Assembly (NCBI RefSeq): GCF_025264625.1
Contig: NZ_CP093313.1
Span: 868,001-932,000, forward strand
Source: Occallatibacter riparius
GTDB taxonomy: Bacteria; Acidobacteriota; Terriglobia; Terriglobales; Acidobacteriaceae
DNA length: 64,000 nt
Direction of reading: 5' to 3'
A program made the position numbers and the translations under genes. Positions 27,098-36,144 of this stretch are shown one piece after another. The notes under the pieces are model-generated. The model saw only the letters and a list, made by a program, of their open reading frames with translations, did no database searches and had not been told where the DNA came from. Numbering within the stretch: the stretch's first letter is position 1; every line of letters starts with the position of its first letter.

Positions 27098-27483
27098 CGG
27101 GGCGGAGGCGAGGTTCAGATCGACAAAAATCAAATGCTGATCATGCTGGTGATTGGCGATTTGGAACGGTAGGCGCAGTAAGCAGCACAGGATCAGATGT
27201 GTATTGCAGCCTACTCGGAAGTGGCGAAAAGCAACTGCGGATCCCTCGGTCCGCTGAAGAAGGCGCGCGGACTTTCGGGATGACACTTCTGTTGGGGGAG
27301 CGGGCTTGACGTTCGAGCTTACATCCAACCCCGGTCCCCAAATGCGAGGCGACGGGGGCACCCGCTCGAATAGCAGATTCCCGCTGGGAATGACAGCAAG
27401 AAAAGCAAGAACAAATGCAAGGGCAAAAGCGGGTTCTTCTCCTGCGGCTCAGAATGACAAATTTGTGGGACGGGTTCGGTAGT
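27098..27483. other. Repeat-filled spacer
   Basis: 386 bases without a supported gene. The right copy of R2 fills 27215-27357, and a related degenerate element (GCAAGGGCAAAAGCGGGTTC and TCAGAATGACA) lies at about 27410-27465, just before the aminotransferase start. Confidence 0.55.
27215..27357 (+). repeat. Direct repeat R2, right copy
   Basis: This is the partner of 26219-26360, in the same orientation. The differences are a few substitutions and small indels, for example GAAGACGACG against GAAGAAGGCG. Confidence 0.75.
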
Positions 27484-28713
27484 ATGGTGGCAAAGGACTT
27501 CCCCGTGGCCGAATCAAATCTGGTGTCCCATTCTGCTGTTGCTACCCCTTCCCGTCTTCATTTGAGTGAGCTGGCGCCTGGCGCTGTGCAGTCGGAGATT
27601 CGCGCGATGACTACCGCGTGCGACGCCATTGGCGGCATCAACCTGGCGCAGGGGGTGTGCGATACGCCGGTTCCGCAGCCGGTGGAGGCCGAAGCGTTTG
27701 AGGCGGTCCGGAGGGGCGACAACATCTATACGCGGATGGACGGGATTGCGCGGCTGCGCACGGCGATTGCCGAAAAGCAGCAGCGCGACTATGGGCTGGA
27801 TTACGACGCCCAGACCGAGGTGCTGGTGGCGTCGGGGGCGACGGCGGGGCTGCATGCGGCGGCGATGGCGCTGCTCAATCCCGGCGACGAGGTGATCCTG
27901 TTCGAGCCGTTCTACGGGTATCACGTGGCGACGCTGAAGTCGCAGCGGGTGACGCCGGTTCTGGTGGCGCTGGCCGATGGCGACTTTGCGCTGGATGTGG
28001 ATGCTCTGCGGGCGGCGATTACGCCGCGGACCCGGGCGATCCTGCTGAATACGCCGGCGAATCCGAGCGGCAAGGTGTTTACCCAGGCGGAGACCGAGGC
28101 GGTGGCCGAGGTTTGCCTGGAGCACGACCTGTTCCTGTTTACCGATGAGATTTACGAGTACTTCGTCTACGACGGCGATCGGCACGTTGCGCCCGCGACG
28201 CTTCCGGGAATGCGGGAGCGGACGATTGTGATCTCGGGGTTCTCGAAAACCTTCTCGATCACGGGCTGGCGGCTGGGGTACGTGACGGCGGACGCGCGAT
28301 GGATGGGGGCGATGGCCTACTTCCACGACCTGACATATGTGTGCGCGCCTGCACCGTTCCAGCACGGAGCGGCAGCGGGGCTGGAGCAGTTGCCGGCGAG
28401 CTTCTACCAGCAGATCGCGGCGGATCACCAGTCGAAGCGGGAACGGATTGTGTCGGCACTGCGGGAGGCGGGGCTGACCCCGACGGTTCCGGCGGGCGCG
28501 TATTACGTGCTGGCAGAGACTGGTCCGCTGGCGGGGGCGAATGCGGCGGAGAAGGCGCGGACGCTGCTGCGCGAGACGGGTGTGGCGGCGGTGGCGGGGA
28601 GTGCGTTCTTCCGCAAAGGGCGGGGCGAGAACCTGCTGCGGTTCTGCTTTGCCAAGCAGGATGCGGCGCTGGATGAGGCGTGTGCGCGGCTCCGGCACCT
28701 GCGGTGCGGCTGA
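27484..28713 (+). CDS. Class I/II aminotransferase
   Basis: A 409-residue PLP enzyme of fold type I. The PLP lysine is Lys 255 in ISGFSKTFSITGWR; NTPANPSG (about 189-196), FTDEIYEYF and the C-terminal LLRFCFAK region (arginine for the substrate carboxylate) are present. It resembles the aspartate/kynurenine aminotransferase subgroup; the substrate cannot be fixed. ATG 27484 was chosen because earlier in-frame ATGs (27415, 27454) lie in repeat sequence. The last seven codons and the stop fall inside a 148-base repeat that is duplicated downstream. Confidence 0.88.
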   Translation: MVAKDFPVAESNLVSHSAVATPSRLHLSELAPGAVQSEIRAMTTACDAIGGINLAQGVCDTPVPQPVEAEAFEAVRRGDNIYTRMDGIARLRTAIAEKQQRDYGLDYDAQTEVLVASGATAGLHAAAMALLNPGDEVILFEPFYGYHVATLKSQRVTPVLVALADGDFALDVDALRAAITPRTRAILLNTPANPSGKVFTQAETEAVAEVCLEHDLFLFTDEIYEYFVYDGDRHVAPATLPGMRERTIVISGFSKTFSITGWRLGYVTADARWMGAMAYFHDLTYVCAPAPFQHGAAAGLEQLPASFYQQIAADHQSKRERIVSALREAGLTPTVPAGAYYVLAETGPLAGANAAEKARTLLRETGVAAVAGSAFFRKGRGENLLRFCFAKQDAALDEACARLRHLRCG

Positions 28714-28841
28714 CTGCCGCTTCGCGGCCAGAGTGCCGGTGAGGGATTGATTTGGCTGCTCCGCTATGGATCTTCAGCAGCCTGACATTGGCGGGCTGGA
28801 GAGGGAATTCATCGCGCACCTACGGCGCGCGCGGAGGTTAG
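28694..28841 (+). repeat. 148-base direct repeat, copy 1
   Basis: Nearly identical to 28882-29029 (offset 188), with a few mismatches around 28799-28804. It overlaps the end of the aminotransferase gene and supplies its stop codon. Confidence 0.85.
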
Positions 28842-29050
28842 AGGCTGGCGGACCCAGGAGTGTGCGCTGCGCGCTTCTCCTGGCACCTGCGGTGCGGCTG
28901 ACTGCCGCTTCGCGGCCAGAGTGCCGGTGAGGGATTGATTTGGCTGCTCCGCTATGGATCTTCAGCAGCCTGACATTGGCGGGCTGGTGAGAGAATTCAT
29001 CGCGCACCTACGGCGCGCGCGGAGGTTAGGTTCCGGCTGGGCATTGGCGA
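28714..29050. other. Gap occupied by the tandem repeat
   Basis: 337 bases made up of the rest of copy 1, a 40-base unique link and copy 2 of the 148-base repeat. Short open frames here read through repeat sequence on both strands and are not convincing genes. Confidence 0.6.
28882..29029 (+). repeat. 148-base direct repeat, copy 2
   Basis: Second copy of the repeat at 28694-28841. It ends just before the 3' end of the small zinc-ribbon gene at 29051-29248. Confidence 0.85.
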
Positions 29051-29248
29051 TTAGGCGTTGCCGAGGTCGTCGGCGGGAGCGTGGGGGGCTTCCCTTTCGG
29101 GCTCGAGACGGCCGCGGTACATGCCGTCGGTATTGCAGAGGGTGCATCGCCACGGGTAGTAGCCGAAGAGGGAATACACAAATCTCTCAAGGATTCCGCG
29201 CCTCGTGCGTCGCTCGAGAAAGGGCTGTTTGCAATTCCGGCAGATCAT
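29051..29248 (-). CDS. Tiny zinc-ribbon protein (paralogue A)
   Basis: A 65-residue protein with cysteine pairs C3/C6 and C35/C38 and the block RRGILERFVYSLFGYYPWRC. It is clearly related to the 79-residue protein at 29432-29671: both share C..C, a basic linker, a hydrophobic LFG.YPW.C..C block and an aromatic residue after it. Two-ended conservation makes both genes credible despite their size. A four-cysteine zinc site is inferred; the function is unknown. An AGGA lies 7 bases before the ATG. Confidence 0.65.
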   Translation of the reverse strand: MICRNCKQPFLERRTRRGILERFVYSLFGYYPWRCTLCNTDGMYRGRLEPEREAPHAPADDLGNA

Positions 29249-29431
29249 GGGGAAATCCTGATCGAATGAGATGGACCCTAAATGCGGAGTCTAACGAGCT
29301 AATTCAGCAACGCGCAAGCGATCAAGAGACTGAAAAACAGGTGTTACCAGCGAACCGGCGGAAATTACCTGCCGGATGAGGGCAGGACTCCATTGCCTGG
29401 TGCACGAAGTTCGAAGCTGTTTTTCGGCTCT

Positions 29432-29671
29432 TTATACAGGCCGGGTGGATGCCGGAGCGTTGTGCCGGGCCTGGCTGGCGGGGTTTGGCGACTGGGAAGC
29501 AGAGTGCTTCGCATCTCGATCGGGAAAGTGCTTGTGGTAGAAGGCGACTTTCCGGCACATGACACATTCCCAGGGGTAGAGGCCAAAGAGGGGCAAGACC
29601 TTGAGTTGAAGAAAGCCCTCTCTGCTTTCGCGGCGGAGAGCATTAATGGCACCGCATTTGCGACAAACCAT
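29432..29671 (-). CDS. Tiny zinc-ribbon protein (paralogue B)
   Basis: A 79-residue protein with C3/C6 and C36/C39 and the block REGFLQLKVLPLFGLYPWEC, similar to paralogue A at 29051-29248. The last 30 residues are Ser/Pro/Ala-rich and unordered. The gene has AAGGG about 8 bases before the ATG. The LFGLYPW motif is hydrophobic enough to be a membrane-surface or partner-binding loop. The gene lies 180 bases upstream of paralogue A on the same strand, so the pair may be one transcript. Confidence 0.65.
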   Translation of the reverse strand: MVCRKCGAINALRRESREGFLQLKVLPLFGLYPWECVMCRKVAFYHKHFPDRDAKHSASQSPNPASQARHNAPASTRPV

Positions 29672-30137
29672 GGATCGGCCCTTTCCGAGTAGATGAACGA
29701 CGCGGACCTGCCTGCCCAGAAGACGATGTGGGTGATGGAAACGATGCGGGTCGCGGTAAATACGGCGGCGCGTTCCATTCGCGCTTGGTAATTACCTTCG
29801 CTCCAGACCGCCACCCTTTGAGGTGACAGCCGTCACGGTTAGTTGTGGCGGGAATCCCGAAAACGTTACAGAAGCTCGGCTGGTTCTGGTTTGGGAGGGC
29901 GTGACCGCGGTCCGCAGTGTTGGGAGTTGCAGAGTTACAAAGTGACAAAGTTACAAAGTGGGTGCACCCCGGGGTCGTGGGGTAACGCGTAAAGAGCAAA
30001 GGCAAGGGCAACCGCGGATTCCTCTGCTTCGCCTCGGGATGACACTTGGGTGGGAGAGCTGGCTTGGTGTGGCGAGCGGAGGTTAGGACAAGCAGATTCT
30101 CTGCGGGAAAAGCAACGGCAAAAGCGAGGGCGAGGGT
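29672..30137. other. Non-coding repeat-rich spacer
   Basis: 466 bases without a supported gene. It holds a word repeat (AGTTACAAAGTGACAAAGTTACAAAG in pieces, about 29930-29960) and a degenerate R2-type element (GGCAACCGCGGATTCC, about 30005-30080). G/A-rich words at 30095-30137 run up to the stop codon of the polymerase gene. Confidence 0.55.
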
Positions 30138-31520
30138 TTAGAAGAGGTCGGGGATGCTGTGGAAAGCGATGCGGGTGGGAGCGGCCTTCCAGGCGGTGAG
30201 CATGGTGGCGGGGGCGAGGGTGCTGAGGCCGTACTTGTTGTTGATCTGGTCCATGACCTTGAGGAGCTTGGCGCGGCTCTGTTCGTCTTCGGTAGCGTCG
30301 AAGAGGGAGAGGGTGTGAAGGCGGTCGGGGATGAGGCCGTTGAGGGTGACACCGACGAAGTAGGGGGTGTTGGAAGGGCCGCCGGCGGGCTGCTGGTCCC
30401 AGAGCTTGCGGAGGGCGGCGATGAGGGTGGTGTTGTCCTGCGACTCGGTGATGCGGAGTTCGGCGTGGAAGCCTTTGGCGGGGACACCAAAGCTGGAGAC
30501 GGGGGTGGGGGAACCATCTGAGGCGCGGGGCACGGAGAAGCCGACGGCGAGCCCGACGGCGGAGGCCCAGAGGTGGTTGGAGCGGAGGCGCATAGCGGCC
30601 TTGTGGAGGAGCTTGTGGGCGACGGCCCAGGCCTGGTCGCGGGTGCGCATGTCGGGGGAGAGGACGTGCTGGTGGCTGATGGACTTGAGGTGGTCGGTTT
30701 CGGACATCTCGAAGTCTTCGCCGCGGAGCCAGTGCCAGAGACGGGTGCCCCAGACCGATCCCCAGAGCTGGCCGGACTGGTCTGCATCAAGGGCCATGAG
30801 CTGGGCCATGGTGGTGATGCCCTTATCGTTGAGGCGCTTTTCGGTTTTGGCGCCGATGCCGGGGAGGTCGCGGAGGGTGAGGCGGGCGAGGGCCTCGGGG
30901 AGGATGTCTTTGGGGAGGGCGACGAGGCCGTCGGGCTTTTCCATGTCGCTGGCGACCTTGGCGAGGTAGCGGTTGGTGGCGAGGCCGACGGAGCTGCGGA
31001 GGCAGTCGCCGACGCGGGCGCGGATGGTGGATTTTACTTTTCGGCCGAGTTCGAGGGCGGCGAGGAGGGGGCGCTCGCGGCCCATGAGGCGGCAGGCCAT
31101 CTCATCGATGGAACAGACGGCGGTAACGGGGAGGCAGCTTTCGACGGCTTCGACAACGCGATGGTGGTATTCGGTGTAGAGCTCGTGGCGGCCTTCGACG
31201 AAGACGATGCCGGGGCACATGCGGCGGGCGTCGGCGACGACGGTTCCGGTGCGGACGCCGAAGGCTTTGGCTTCGTAACTTGCGGCAATGCAGACGGTTG
31301 TGTCGGCGAGCATGGGGACGACGCCGACGGGCTTGCCGCGCAGCTCGGGGCGGTCCTGCTGCTCGACGGAGGCGAAGTAGGAATTGAGGTCGACGAAGAG
31401 CCAGTTGAGGTGGGGGCCCTGGGAATCGGACCTAACCTCTCTGCTTTCAGCGTGTGAAACGAACCCCGGCGCCGGCACGTCTAAACCGTCAGAATTCCGA
31501 GTATCGCTGGGTTGTTCCAT
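30138..31520 (-). CDS. Y-family DNA polymerase (DinB-like)
   Basis: A 460-residue translesion polymerase. The palm begins with FVDLNSYFASVEQ (metal-binding Asp) and the second acidic pair is SIDE in VCSIDEMACRL; AASYEAKAFGVRTG is the fingers motif. DLPGIGAKTEKRLNDKG is a helix-hairpin-helix. A C-terminal little-finger domain follows to about residue 440. The first 40 residues are a variable extension. ATG 31520 was chosen over TTG 31538. No imuA or dnaE2 is adjacent, so it is not an ImuB cassette in view. Confidence 0.9.
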   Translation of the reverse strand: MEQPSDTRNSDGLDVPAPGFVSHAESREVRSDSQGPHLNWLFVDLNSYFASVEQQDRPELRGKPVGVVPMLADTTVCIAASYEAKAFGVRTGTVVADARRMCPGIVFVEGRHELYTEYHHRVVEAVESCLPVTAVCSIDEMACRLMGRERPLLAALELGRKVKSTIRARVGDCLRSSVGLATNRYLAKVASDMEKPDGLVALPKDILPEALARLTLRDLPGIGAKTEKRLNDKGITTMAQLMALDADQSGQLWGSVWGTRLWHWLRGEDFEMSETDHLKSISHQHVLSPDMRTRDQAWAVAHKLLHKAAMRLRSNHLWASAVGLAVGFSVPRASDGSPTPVSSFGVPAKGFHAELRITESQDNTTLIAALRKLWDQQPAGGPSNTPYFVGVTLNGLIPDRLHTLSLFDATEDEQSRAKLLKVMDQINNKYGLSTLAPATMLTAWKAAPTRIAFHSIPDLF

Positions 31521-31689
31521 GGTGGGATTATCGCGCAATCAAATCTCGGGCGGGCGTATGGCTAATGCAGTTTTTCGAATGCTAAACTGATTCGCACAGC
31601 ACCGCAGAGAAGTGATTGGGACAGGAAACAGCACCCGGAAACGGGGATGCATCTGATCAAGAGGGAGTCGTGGATAGCACGAGCCTGTT

Positions 31690-31842
31690 ATGCATACATT
31701 GATTCAATGGTTGATGTCGAGCGGGAGCCTTCTGGCACTGGTTGTGACAGCGGGGGTAGCAGTGTTGCTGGTCTGCTGCCTGGGCTGCGCGAAGTGTCCT
31801 TGCCGCGAGAAAGACGACATATTCAGCCGTCACGAAGTTTAG
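31690..31842 (+). CDS. Putative 50-residue membrane protein with Cys-rich end
   Basis: A short frame ATG-TAG. It encodes one strong membrane helix (SLLALVVTAGVAVLLVCCLG, about 13-32), a cysteine cluster (C28, C29, C32, C35 and C37, seen as CCLGCAKCPC) and a charged end REKDDIFSRHEV. An in-frame stop at 31675 means that translation could only start here. The ribosome site is weak, so it could be chance, but the orderly helix-Cys-charged layout favours a real small protein. Confidence 0.4.
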   Translation: MHTLIQWLMSSGSLLALVVTAGVAVLLVCCLGCAKCPCREKDDIFSRHEV

Positions 31843-32239
31843 ATCAGAGACTTCTGCGGGTGGATTCAAGGGAAATCCTGTGATTTGGGCTGAATCAGGG
31901 CGCGGGTGAGCTGCGCTCGAATTCCACGTTTCGCAATTTGTGAGATTGAGCGGCCTGGGCACGTAAACCCGCGATCGGACATTTCCGTCTTAACGGGCAG
32001 AGCATACACAACCTTCCCTCGGGCGCGGCGCTTGCCGCGCCTATTTTTGTGCGCGCGAGGAGCCTGAGGGGCGATTTGTGAACCGCGCTATTTGTGTCGG
32101 CGGCTACTCCGGCGGGTGATGACTGTCACAGCGGAGTGCTTCCCCCAGGGAGGACCATACTTGGGGTTTTGGGCTGGGGCGGCTGCGCCAGTATGCGATA
32201 CGCAGCGCCGATAGGCCGGAAGCCACGAGGTTAGGAGCG
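31843..32239. other. Spacer before the ferredoxin oxidoreductase operon
   Basis: 397 bases without a convincing gene. A GC palindrome (GGCGCGGCGCTTGCCGCGCC, near 32019-32040) and GGCGGCTACTCCGGCGGG are seen. The operon promoter should lie here, but I cannot identify it with confidence. Confidence 0.4.
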
Positions 32240-32548
32240 ATGAACGCTCAGGAAAAGCTGGATCGAGGACTGCTCCGCGTGGACGAAGCGGAGTGCAAGG
32301 GATGCGGGTTGTGCATTGAGGCATGCCCACCGAAGGTGATTGGCCTGAGCGAGGGGCTGAATCATTACGGCTATCGCACGGCGGTGTACGCGGGCAGGGG
32401 CTGCACAGGATGCGGGATTTGCTTCCTGGCATGCCCTGAGCCGGGTGCGCTTACGGTTTATCGCGCGGTGTTGAAGCGGCCGGTTGCTGTGGATCGAACG
32501 CTGGGCGGTCAGTCGGCAGGGGGAGGCATGGCATGCGCAAGCAACTGA
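32240..32548 (+). CDS. 2-oxoacid:ferredoxin oxidoreductase, ferredoxin (delta) subunit
   Basis: A 102-residue protein with two [4Fe-4S] motifs, [12 protein letters not shown] (from residue 19) and [12 protein letters not shown]. It is the electron acceptor subunit of a KorDABC/VorDABC-type enzyme. The 3' end overlaps the alpha-subunit gene by 16 bases. A short glycine-rich tail follows the second cluster. Confidence 0.92.
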   Translation: MNAQEKLDRGLLRVDEAECKGCGLCIEACPPKVIGLSEGLNHYGYRTAVYAGRGCTGCGICFLACPEPGALTVYRAVLKRPVAVDRTLGGQSAGGGMACASN

Positions 32549-33630
32549 TGAAGGGCAACGATGCGCTGATGAAGAGCGCGATTCTTGCCGGGTGCCGCGC
32601 GTTCTATGGGTATCCCATTACCCCGGCGAGCGAGATAACTGAGGCTGCTGCGCTGTATATGCCGAAGGCCGGCGGAGTGTTTCTGCAGGCAGAAAGCGAA
32701 GTGGCGGCGATCAACATGCTGTATGGCGCTTCGTCGGCCGGGATGCGGTGCATGACGGCTTCGAGCGGCCCGGGGATTGCGCTGATGCAGGAAGGCATCA
32801 GCTACATGGCCGGAGCGGAGTTGCCATGCGTGATTGCCGATATCAGCCGCGGAGGGCCGGGGCTGGGCAACATCGCCGCGGAGCAGAGCGACTATCACAT
32901 GGTTGTGAAGGGCGGCGGGAACGGATGTTATCGCACGCTGGTGCTGGCTCCCTATTCCGTGCAGGAGATGGCGGATCTGACGGCACTGGCGTTCGATTGG
33001 GCCGACAGATATCGCACGCCGGTTGTGATTCTCACCGATGGTTTTGTGGGACAGATGATGGAGCCGGTGGAGTTTCATGCAGCGGCGACTTTGCCGGAAC
33101 CGCCGGCCTGGGCAGTGACGGGCCATCGAGAGACGCGCGGGAATCTGATTACGTCGCTGCATATCGGCATTGATGAATTGGAAGAGCACAATCGCAGGCT
33201 GGAAGCGAAGTATCAAAGTGCACAGCACGAAGCGCGCGTTGAAGAGTTCTGCATGAAAGATGCGGAGATCGTGCTCGTGGGCTATGGAATCGTGGGGCGC
33301 ATTCTCAAGGCCGTCACGGCCGAGGCGCGCGCGGAGGGCATCCCCGTGGGGGTGATACGGCCGATCTCGCTCTATCCGTTCCCTGCCGCATCCCTGCGTA
33401 AGGCCGTCGGCCATGGGCTTGTGTTTGCCGTAGTGGAAATGAGCATGGGACAGATGGTGGACGACGTGAGGCTTGCGCTGAATGGAATGCGGCCCGTGGA
33501 GTTCTATGGGCGCTGTGGAGGCAATGTGCCTTCGCACGATGAGGTCCTTTGCATGGTTCGCAAGCTCGCGAGCGATTTTGGCTGCCACAACATCTCCGCA
33601 CAGGAGAAGGAGCAGATGGTCCATGCGTGA
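32533..33630 (+). CDS. 2-oxoacid:ferredoxin oxidoreductase, alpha subunit
   Basis: A 365-residue subunit (VorB/KorA type). The N-terminus [20 protein letters not shown] and [12 protein letters not shown] are the pyrimidine-binding part of the thiamine fold. [18 protein letters not shown] and [13 protein letters not shown] are conserved. The complex oxidises a 2-oxoacid plus CoA to an acyl-CoA, CO2 and reduced ferredoxin. VorB-like sequences suggest branched-chain 2-oxoacids, but 2-oxoglutarate is equally possible. It overlaps both neighbours. Confidence 0.92.
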   Translation: MRKQLMKGNDALMKSAILAGCRAFYGYPITPASEITEAAALYMPKAGGVFLQAESEVAAINMLYGASSAGMRCMTASSGPGIALMQEGISYMAGAELPCVIADISRGGPGLGNIAAEQSDYHMVVKGGGNGCYRTLVLAPYSVQEMADLTALAFDWADRYRTPVVILTDGFVGQMMEPVEFHAAATLPEPPAWAVTGHRETRGNLITSLHIGIDELEEHNRRLEAKYQSAQHEARVEEFCMKDAEIVLVGYGIVGRILKAVTAEARAEGIPVGVIRPISLYPFPAASLRKAVGHGLVFAVVEMSMGQMVDDVRLALNGMRPVEFYGRCGGNVPSHDEVLCMVRKLASDFGCHNISAQEKEQMVHA

Positions 33631-35074
33631 GGACGTCGCAGATTTCACGATTGCACATGAGAAGGCGCAGTCGTTCTATGCAAGCTATGAGCGCAAGGGC
33701 GAACTGCAGCACCAGACGCACTATTGCCCGGGGTGCGGGCATGGCGTGATCCACAAGATGCTGGCGCGGGCGATTGATGAGATGGGCATTCAGGATCGGA
33801 CTATTCTGATCAGCCCGGTGGGATGCTCGGTGTTCGCGTACTACTACTTCGACGTGGGGAATATTCAGGCTGCGCACGGACGCGCGCCCGCGGTGGCGAC
33901 CGCGGCGAAGCGCAGCAGGCCCCACAGCGTGGTGATCAGCTACCAGGGCGATGGGGATCTGTCAGCGATTGGGTCCGGCGAGATTCTGCACGCGGCGAAT
34001 CGCGGCGAGAACATCACGGTGATCTTCGTGAACAATGCGATCTATTCGATGACGGGCGGGCAGGCCGCGCCGACGACGCTGATCGGGCAGAAGAGCACGA
34101 CGACGCCGTGCGGACGCAGCGCCGCGAACGAAGGCTATCCGCTGCGCGTGAGCGAGATGCTGGCGACACTGGAGGCGCCGGTTTATATCGAGCGCGTGGG
34201 GCTGGGCGACAACAAACAGATTGCGCAGGCGGCGCGGGCGATCAAGCGCGGCGTTGAGAACCAGGTGAAGGGACTGGGGTTCTCGCTGATCGAAGTGCTT
34301 TCGCCGTGCCCTACGATCTGGAAGATGTCGGCAGTGGATGCGCAGCGCTGGGTGCGCGACGTGATGGAGAAGACGTATCCGCTGGGCGTGTTGTGCGACC
34401 GCACGAAGGAAGCGCGCGTTCACGCGATGCCGGCTGCAGCGCCCCCGCTTGAGGAGTTGCCGCGGCTGCTGGATATTCCCGAGGATGATCCGGCTGTGGA
34501 TGTGCCAGAGGGCGCGGCGAAGGCGGTGGATCTGCAGGTACGGGTGGCGGGATTCGGCGGTCAGGGCGTGCTGCTGCTGGGCGAGGTTCTGGCCGAAGCG
34601 GGGTTGGATGCGGGGCTCGAGGTGTCGTGGCTGCCGTCGTATGGGCCGGAGATGCGCTCGGGGACATCGAACTGCCATGTGCGGATTTCGAACGAGACGA
34701 TTGATTCGCCGATGGTGTCGTCGCCGAATATGCTGATTGCGATGAACGAGCCCTCGCTGCGCAAGTTTGTGGCGACGGTGCGGCCGGGCGGGTGGATTCT
34801 GTACAACGGAGATGCGATTCCCGCAGACTGCGTGCGCAGCGATGTGCACGAGCTTTCCATTCCGTTTACACACGTGGCGGATGAGATCGGCGATGCGCGC
34901 ATTACGAATATGGTGATGCTGGGCGCGCTGCTGGAGATCACAGGGGCGCTGCCGCAGGCGAGTGTGGATTCCGCGTTGAAACGCTTGGTGAAGAGCGCGC
35001 GGTGGTACGAACTGGATGAGAGGGCGCTGGAACGCGGGCGGGAGATTTATTGCGGATCGCTGGCGGTGATTTGA
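33623..35074 (+). CDS. 2-oxoacid:ferredoxin oxidoreductase, fused beta-gamma subunit
   Basis: A 483-residue fusion. Residues 1-275 are the TPP-binding beta subunit: [30 protein letters not shown] and the thiamine diphosphate/Mg motif GDGDLSAIG...NN. After a Pro/acid-rich link (about 276-300), residues 301-483 are the gamma subunit, starting [16 protein letters not shown] with [15 protein letters not shown]. In most operons these are two genes. The start ATG 33623 overlaps the alpha gene stop by eight bases; AAGGAG lies about 10 bases upstream. Confidence 0.9.
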   Translation: MREDVADFTIAHEKAQSFYASYERKGELQHQTHYCPGCGHGVIHKMLARAIDEMGIQDRTILISPVGCSVFAYYYFDVGNIQAAHGRAPAVATAAKRSRPHSVVISYQGDGDLSAIGSGEILHAANRGENITVIFVNNAIYSMTGGQAAPTTLIGQKSTTTPCGRSAANEGYPLRVSEMLATLEAPVYIERVGLGDNKQIAQAARAIKRGVENQVKGLGFSLIEVLSPCPTIWKMSAVDAQRWVRDVMEKTYPLGVLCDRTKEARVHAMPAAAPPLEELPRLLDIPEDDPAVDVPEGAAKAVDLQVRVAGFGGQGVLLLGEVLAEAGLDAGLEVSWLPSYGPEMRSGTSNCHVRISNETIDSPMVSSPNMLIAMNEPSLRKFVATVRPGGWILYNGDAIPADCVRSDVHELSIPFTHVADEIGDARITNMVMLGALLEITGALPQASVDSALKRLVKSARWYELDERALERGREIYCGSLAVI

Positions 35075-35081
35075 GCAGGCA

Positions 35082-35160
35082 CCGGGGCTCCCGCCCCGGG
35101 CTATTTTCGCGCCTCCCTCCGGGAGGGTGGGGGTGCTCCTCGGGCCTCCTTCGAAAATAG
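35082..35160 (+). terminator. Nested hairpins after the oxidoreductase operon
   Basis: A 7-bp stem CCGGGGC/GCCCCGG (35082-35099) is followed by a longer inverted repeat, CTATTTTCG (35101-35109) with CGAAAATAG (35152-35160), which encloses a CCTCC/GGAGG-rich inner hairpin. The first hairpin starts 7 bases after the stop. Confidence 0.5.
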
Positions 35161-35229
35161 CCGATCTCCGGCCAGACGCAATCCGCTCCCATTTCCATTC
35201 CCTATTGCGAGGCGAAGGATCATGAGCGG

Positions 35230-35715
35230 CTAGTCTCGTGCTGCCCCTGCCGGGGAGCGCATAAGAGACTGGATCGCGGCGGTCTGCCGAGACGCGGTGA
35301 AGCGATGTGTGAGGACGATCATGGCCGACATGGCCAGCATCTTTACCAGCCAGTCGCCACCGTGGATTAGACTGAGCGCCCACGGCTTGTTGTCCCAGAG
35401 GCTGCTCCCTATCAGCATCGACACAGGAAACCCGAGCCAGACCCAAAACCCAAAGTTCAACGCGCTCACCAGGCGAGTGATCCTCAACTGACGCACGAAG
35501 TAGAGCAGGACACAGGCGACGAGAACTTCGCGCAGAAATTCCATGGCCTTCTTCCAGGGTGCGATGTAGGAATCTGGAGCGACATGCAAGGCTTGACTGC
35601 GCAGTGCTATCCATTGATTTCCGAATACCAATGGGCTGTACCAAACTGCGCTGATCACGGCTGCAGTAATGACCGCAACTGCTACCGGCAAAAGGATGTG
35701 CTTGAACCAAGTCAT
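35230..35715 (-). CDS. DUF1761-like membrane protein
   Basis: A 161-residue protein with four membrane segments (about 5-28, 60-78, 85-110 and 120-140) and the motif VWYSPLVFGNQWIAL near residue 25, as in DUF1761. ATG 35715 was chosen over the ATG at 35721 because AGGAG then lies about 6 bases upstream. Function unknown. It converges on the oxidoreductase operon. Confidence 0.75.
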   Translation of the reverse strand: MTWFKHILLPVAVAVITAAVISAVWYSPLVFGNQWIALRSQALHVAPDSYIAPWKKAMEFLREVLVACVLLYFVRQLRITRLVSALNFGFWVWLGFPVSMLIGSSLWDNKPWALSLIHGGDWLVKMLAMSAMIVLTHRFTASRQTAAIQSLMRSPAGAARD

Positions 35716-35861
35716 GCTCATCTCCTGGTGGGGAAGTTAGTGTCTTCACATCGATGACGGGGAGGATGGGCTGATTTCGACATCGGCACTGGAACTATTT
35801 GAAGTTTCTGCGGGGATTTCGATCGGCGAATGCGGGGGCTTCGTGAACAAGGAGGCTGTGT

Positions 35862-35950
35862 TCGCGCCGCTCCTACGGGGCTCCGGAGATTTTTTGGGGC
35901 AGCCGACCCAGGACTTCGTCCTGGGCTAGTATCCTGCCGCCCCTATGGGG
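35862..35950. repeat. Palindromic repeat R4 (CCTACGGGGC type)
   Basis: Contains TCCTACGGGGCTCCGG, CCCAGGACTTCGTCCTGGG (an 8-bp stem with a TTC loop) and CCGCCCCTATGGGGCTATG. The mirrored words form several small hairpins. A related fragment (TCCCTACGGGACTCCC) occurs near 38637. Confidence 0.65.
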
Positions 35951-36072
35951 CTATGAGTGACGCTGCGTGCAGATGTGGCCTTCTGTAAGCTCGTCTTCAT
36001 TCCCTACGCAAGTTGCGGGACGCGAGTGAGGCTGCTCAGAGTGACAAGTCAATTATTGGAGCCGAAATTCAG

Positions 36073-36144
36073 GCGGGGGCTAAAGCCCCGGTCCAACCTG
36101 TGGAGTGGCATACGGGCTGCCTGAAGGCAGCCCCTGATACGAAG
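36073..36144. repeat. Palindromic repeat R3 (GGGCTAAAGCCC type), copy 1
   Basis: Begins CGGGGGCTAAAGCCCCGG and ends GGGCTGCCTGAAGGCAGCCC plus CTGATAC. Each end is a short perfect hairpin. Other copies are at 38481-38550 and 50934-51021. Confidence 0.8.

Noticed and set aside
26219..27357. An insertion sequence formed by the direct repeats
   Set aside because: No transposase gene, no terminal inverted repeats and no target-site duplication could be seen.
28774..29379. Short open frames within the 148-base duplication
   Set aside because: They read through the repeat on both strands with Arg-rich products and no ribosome sites.
31647..31883. A 78-codon frame overlapping the 50-residue candidate
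   Set aside because: Its product has no helix or motif, and it overlaps the more orderly frame at 31690.
33962..35749. A 595-codon open frame on the - strand
   Set aside because: It reads Arg/His-rich sequence opposite the beta-gamma oxidoreductase gene and is a shadow.
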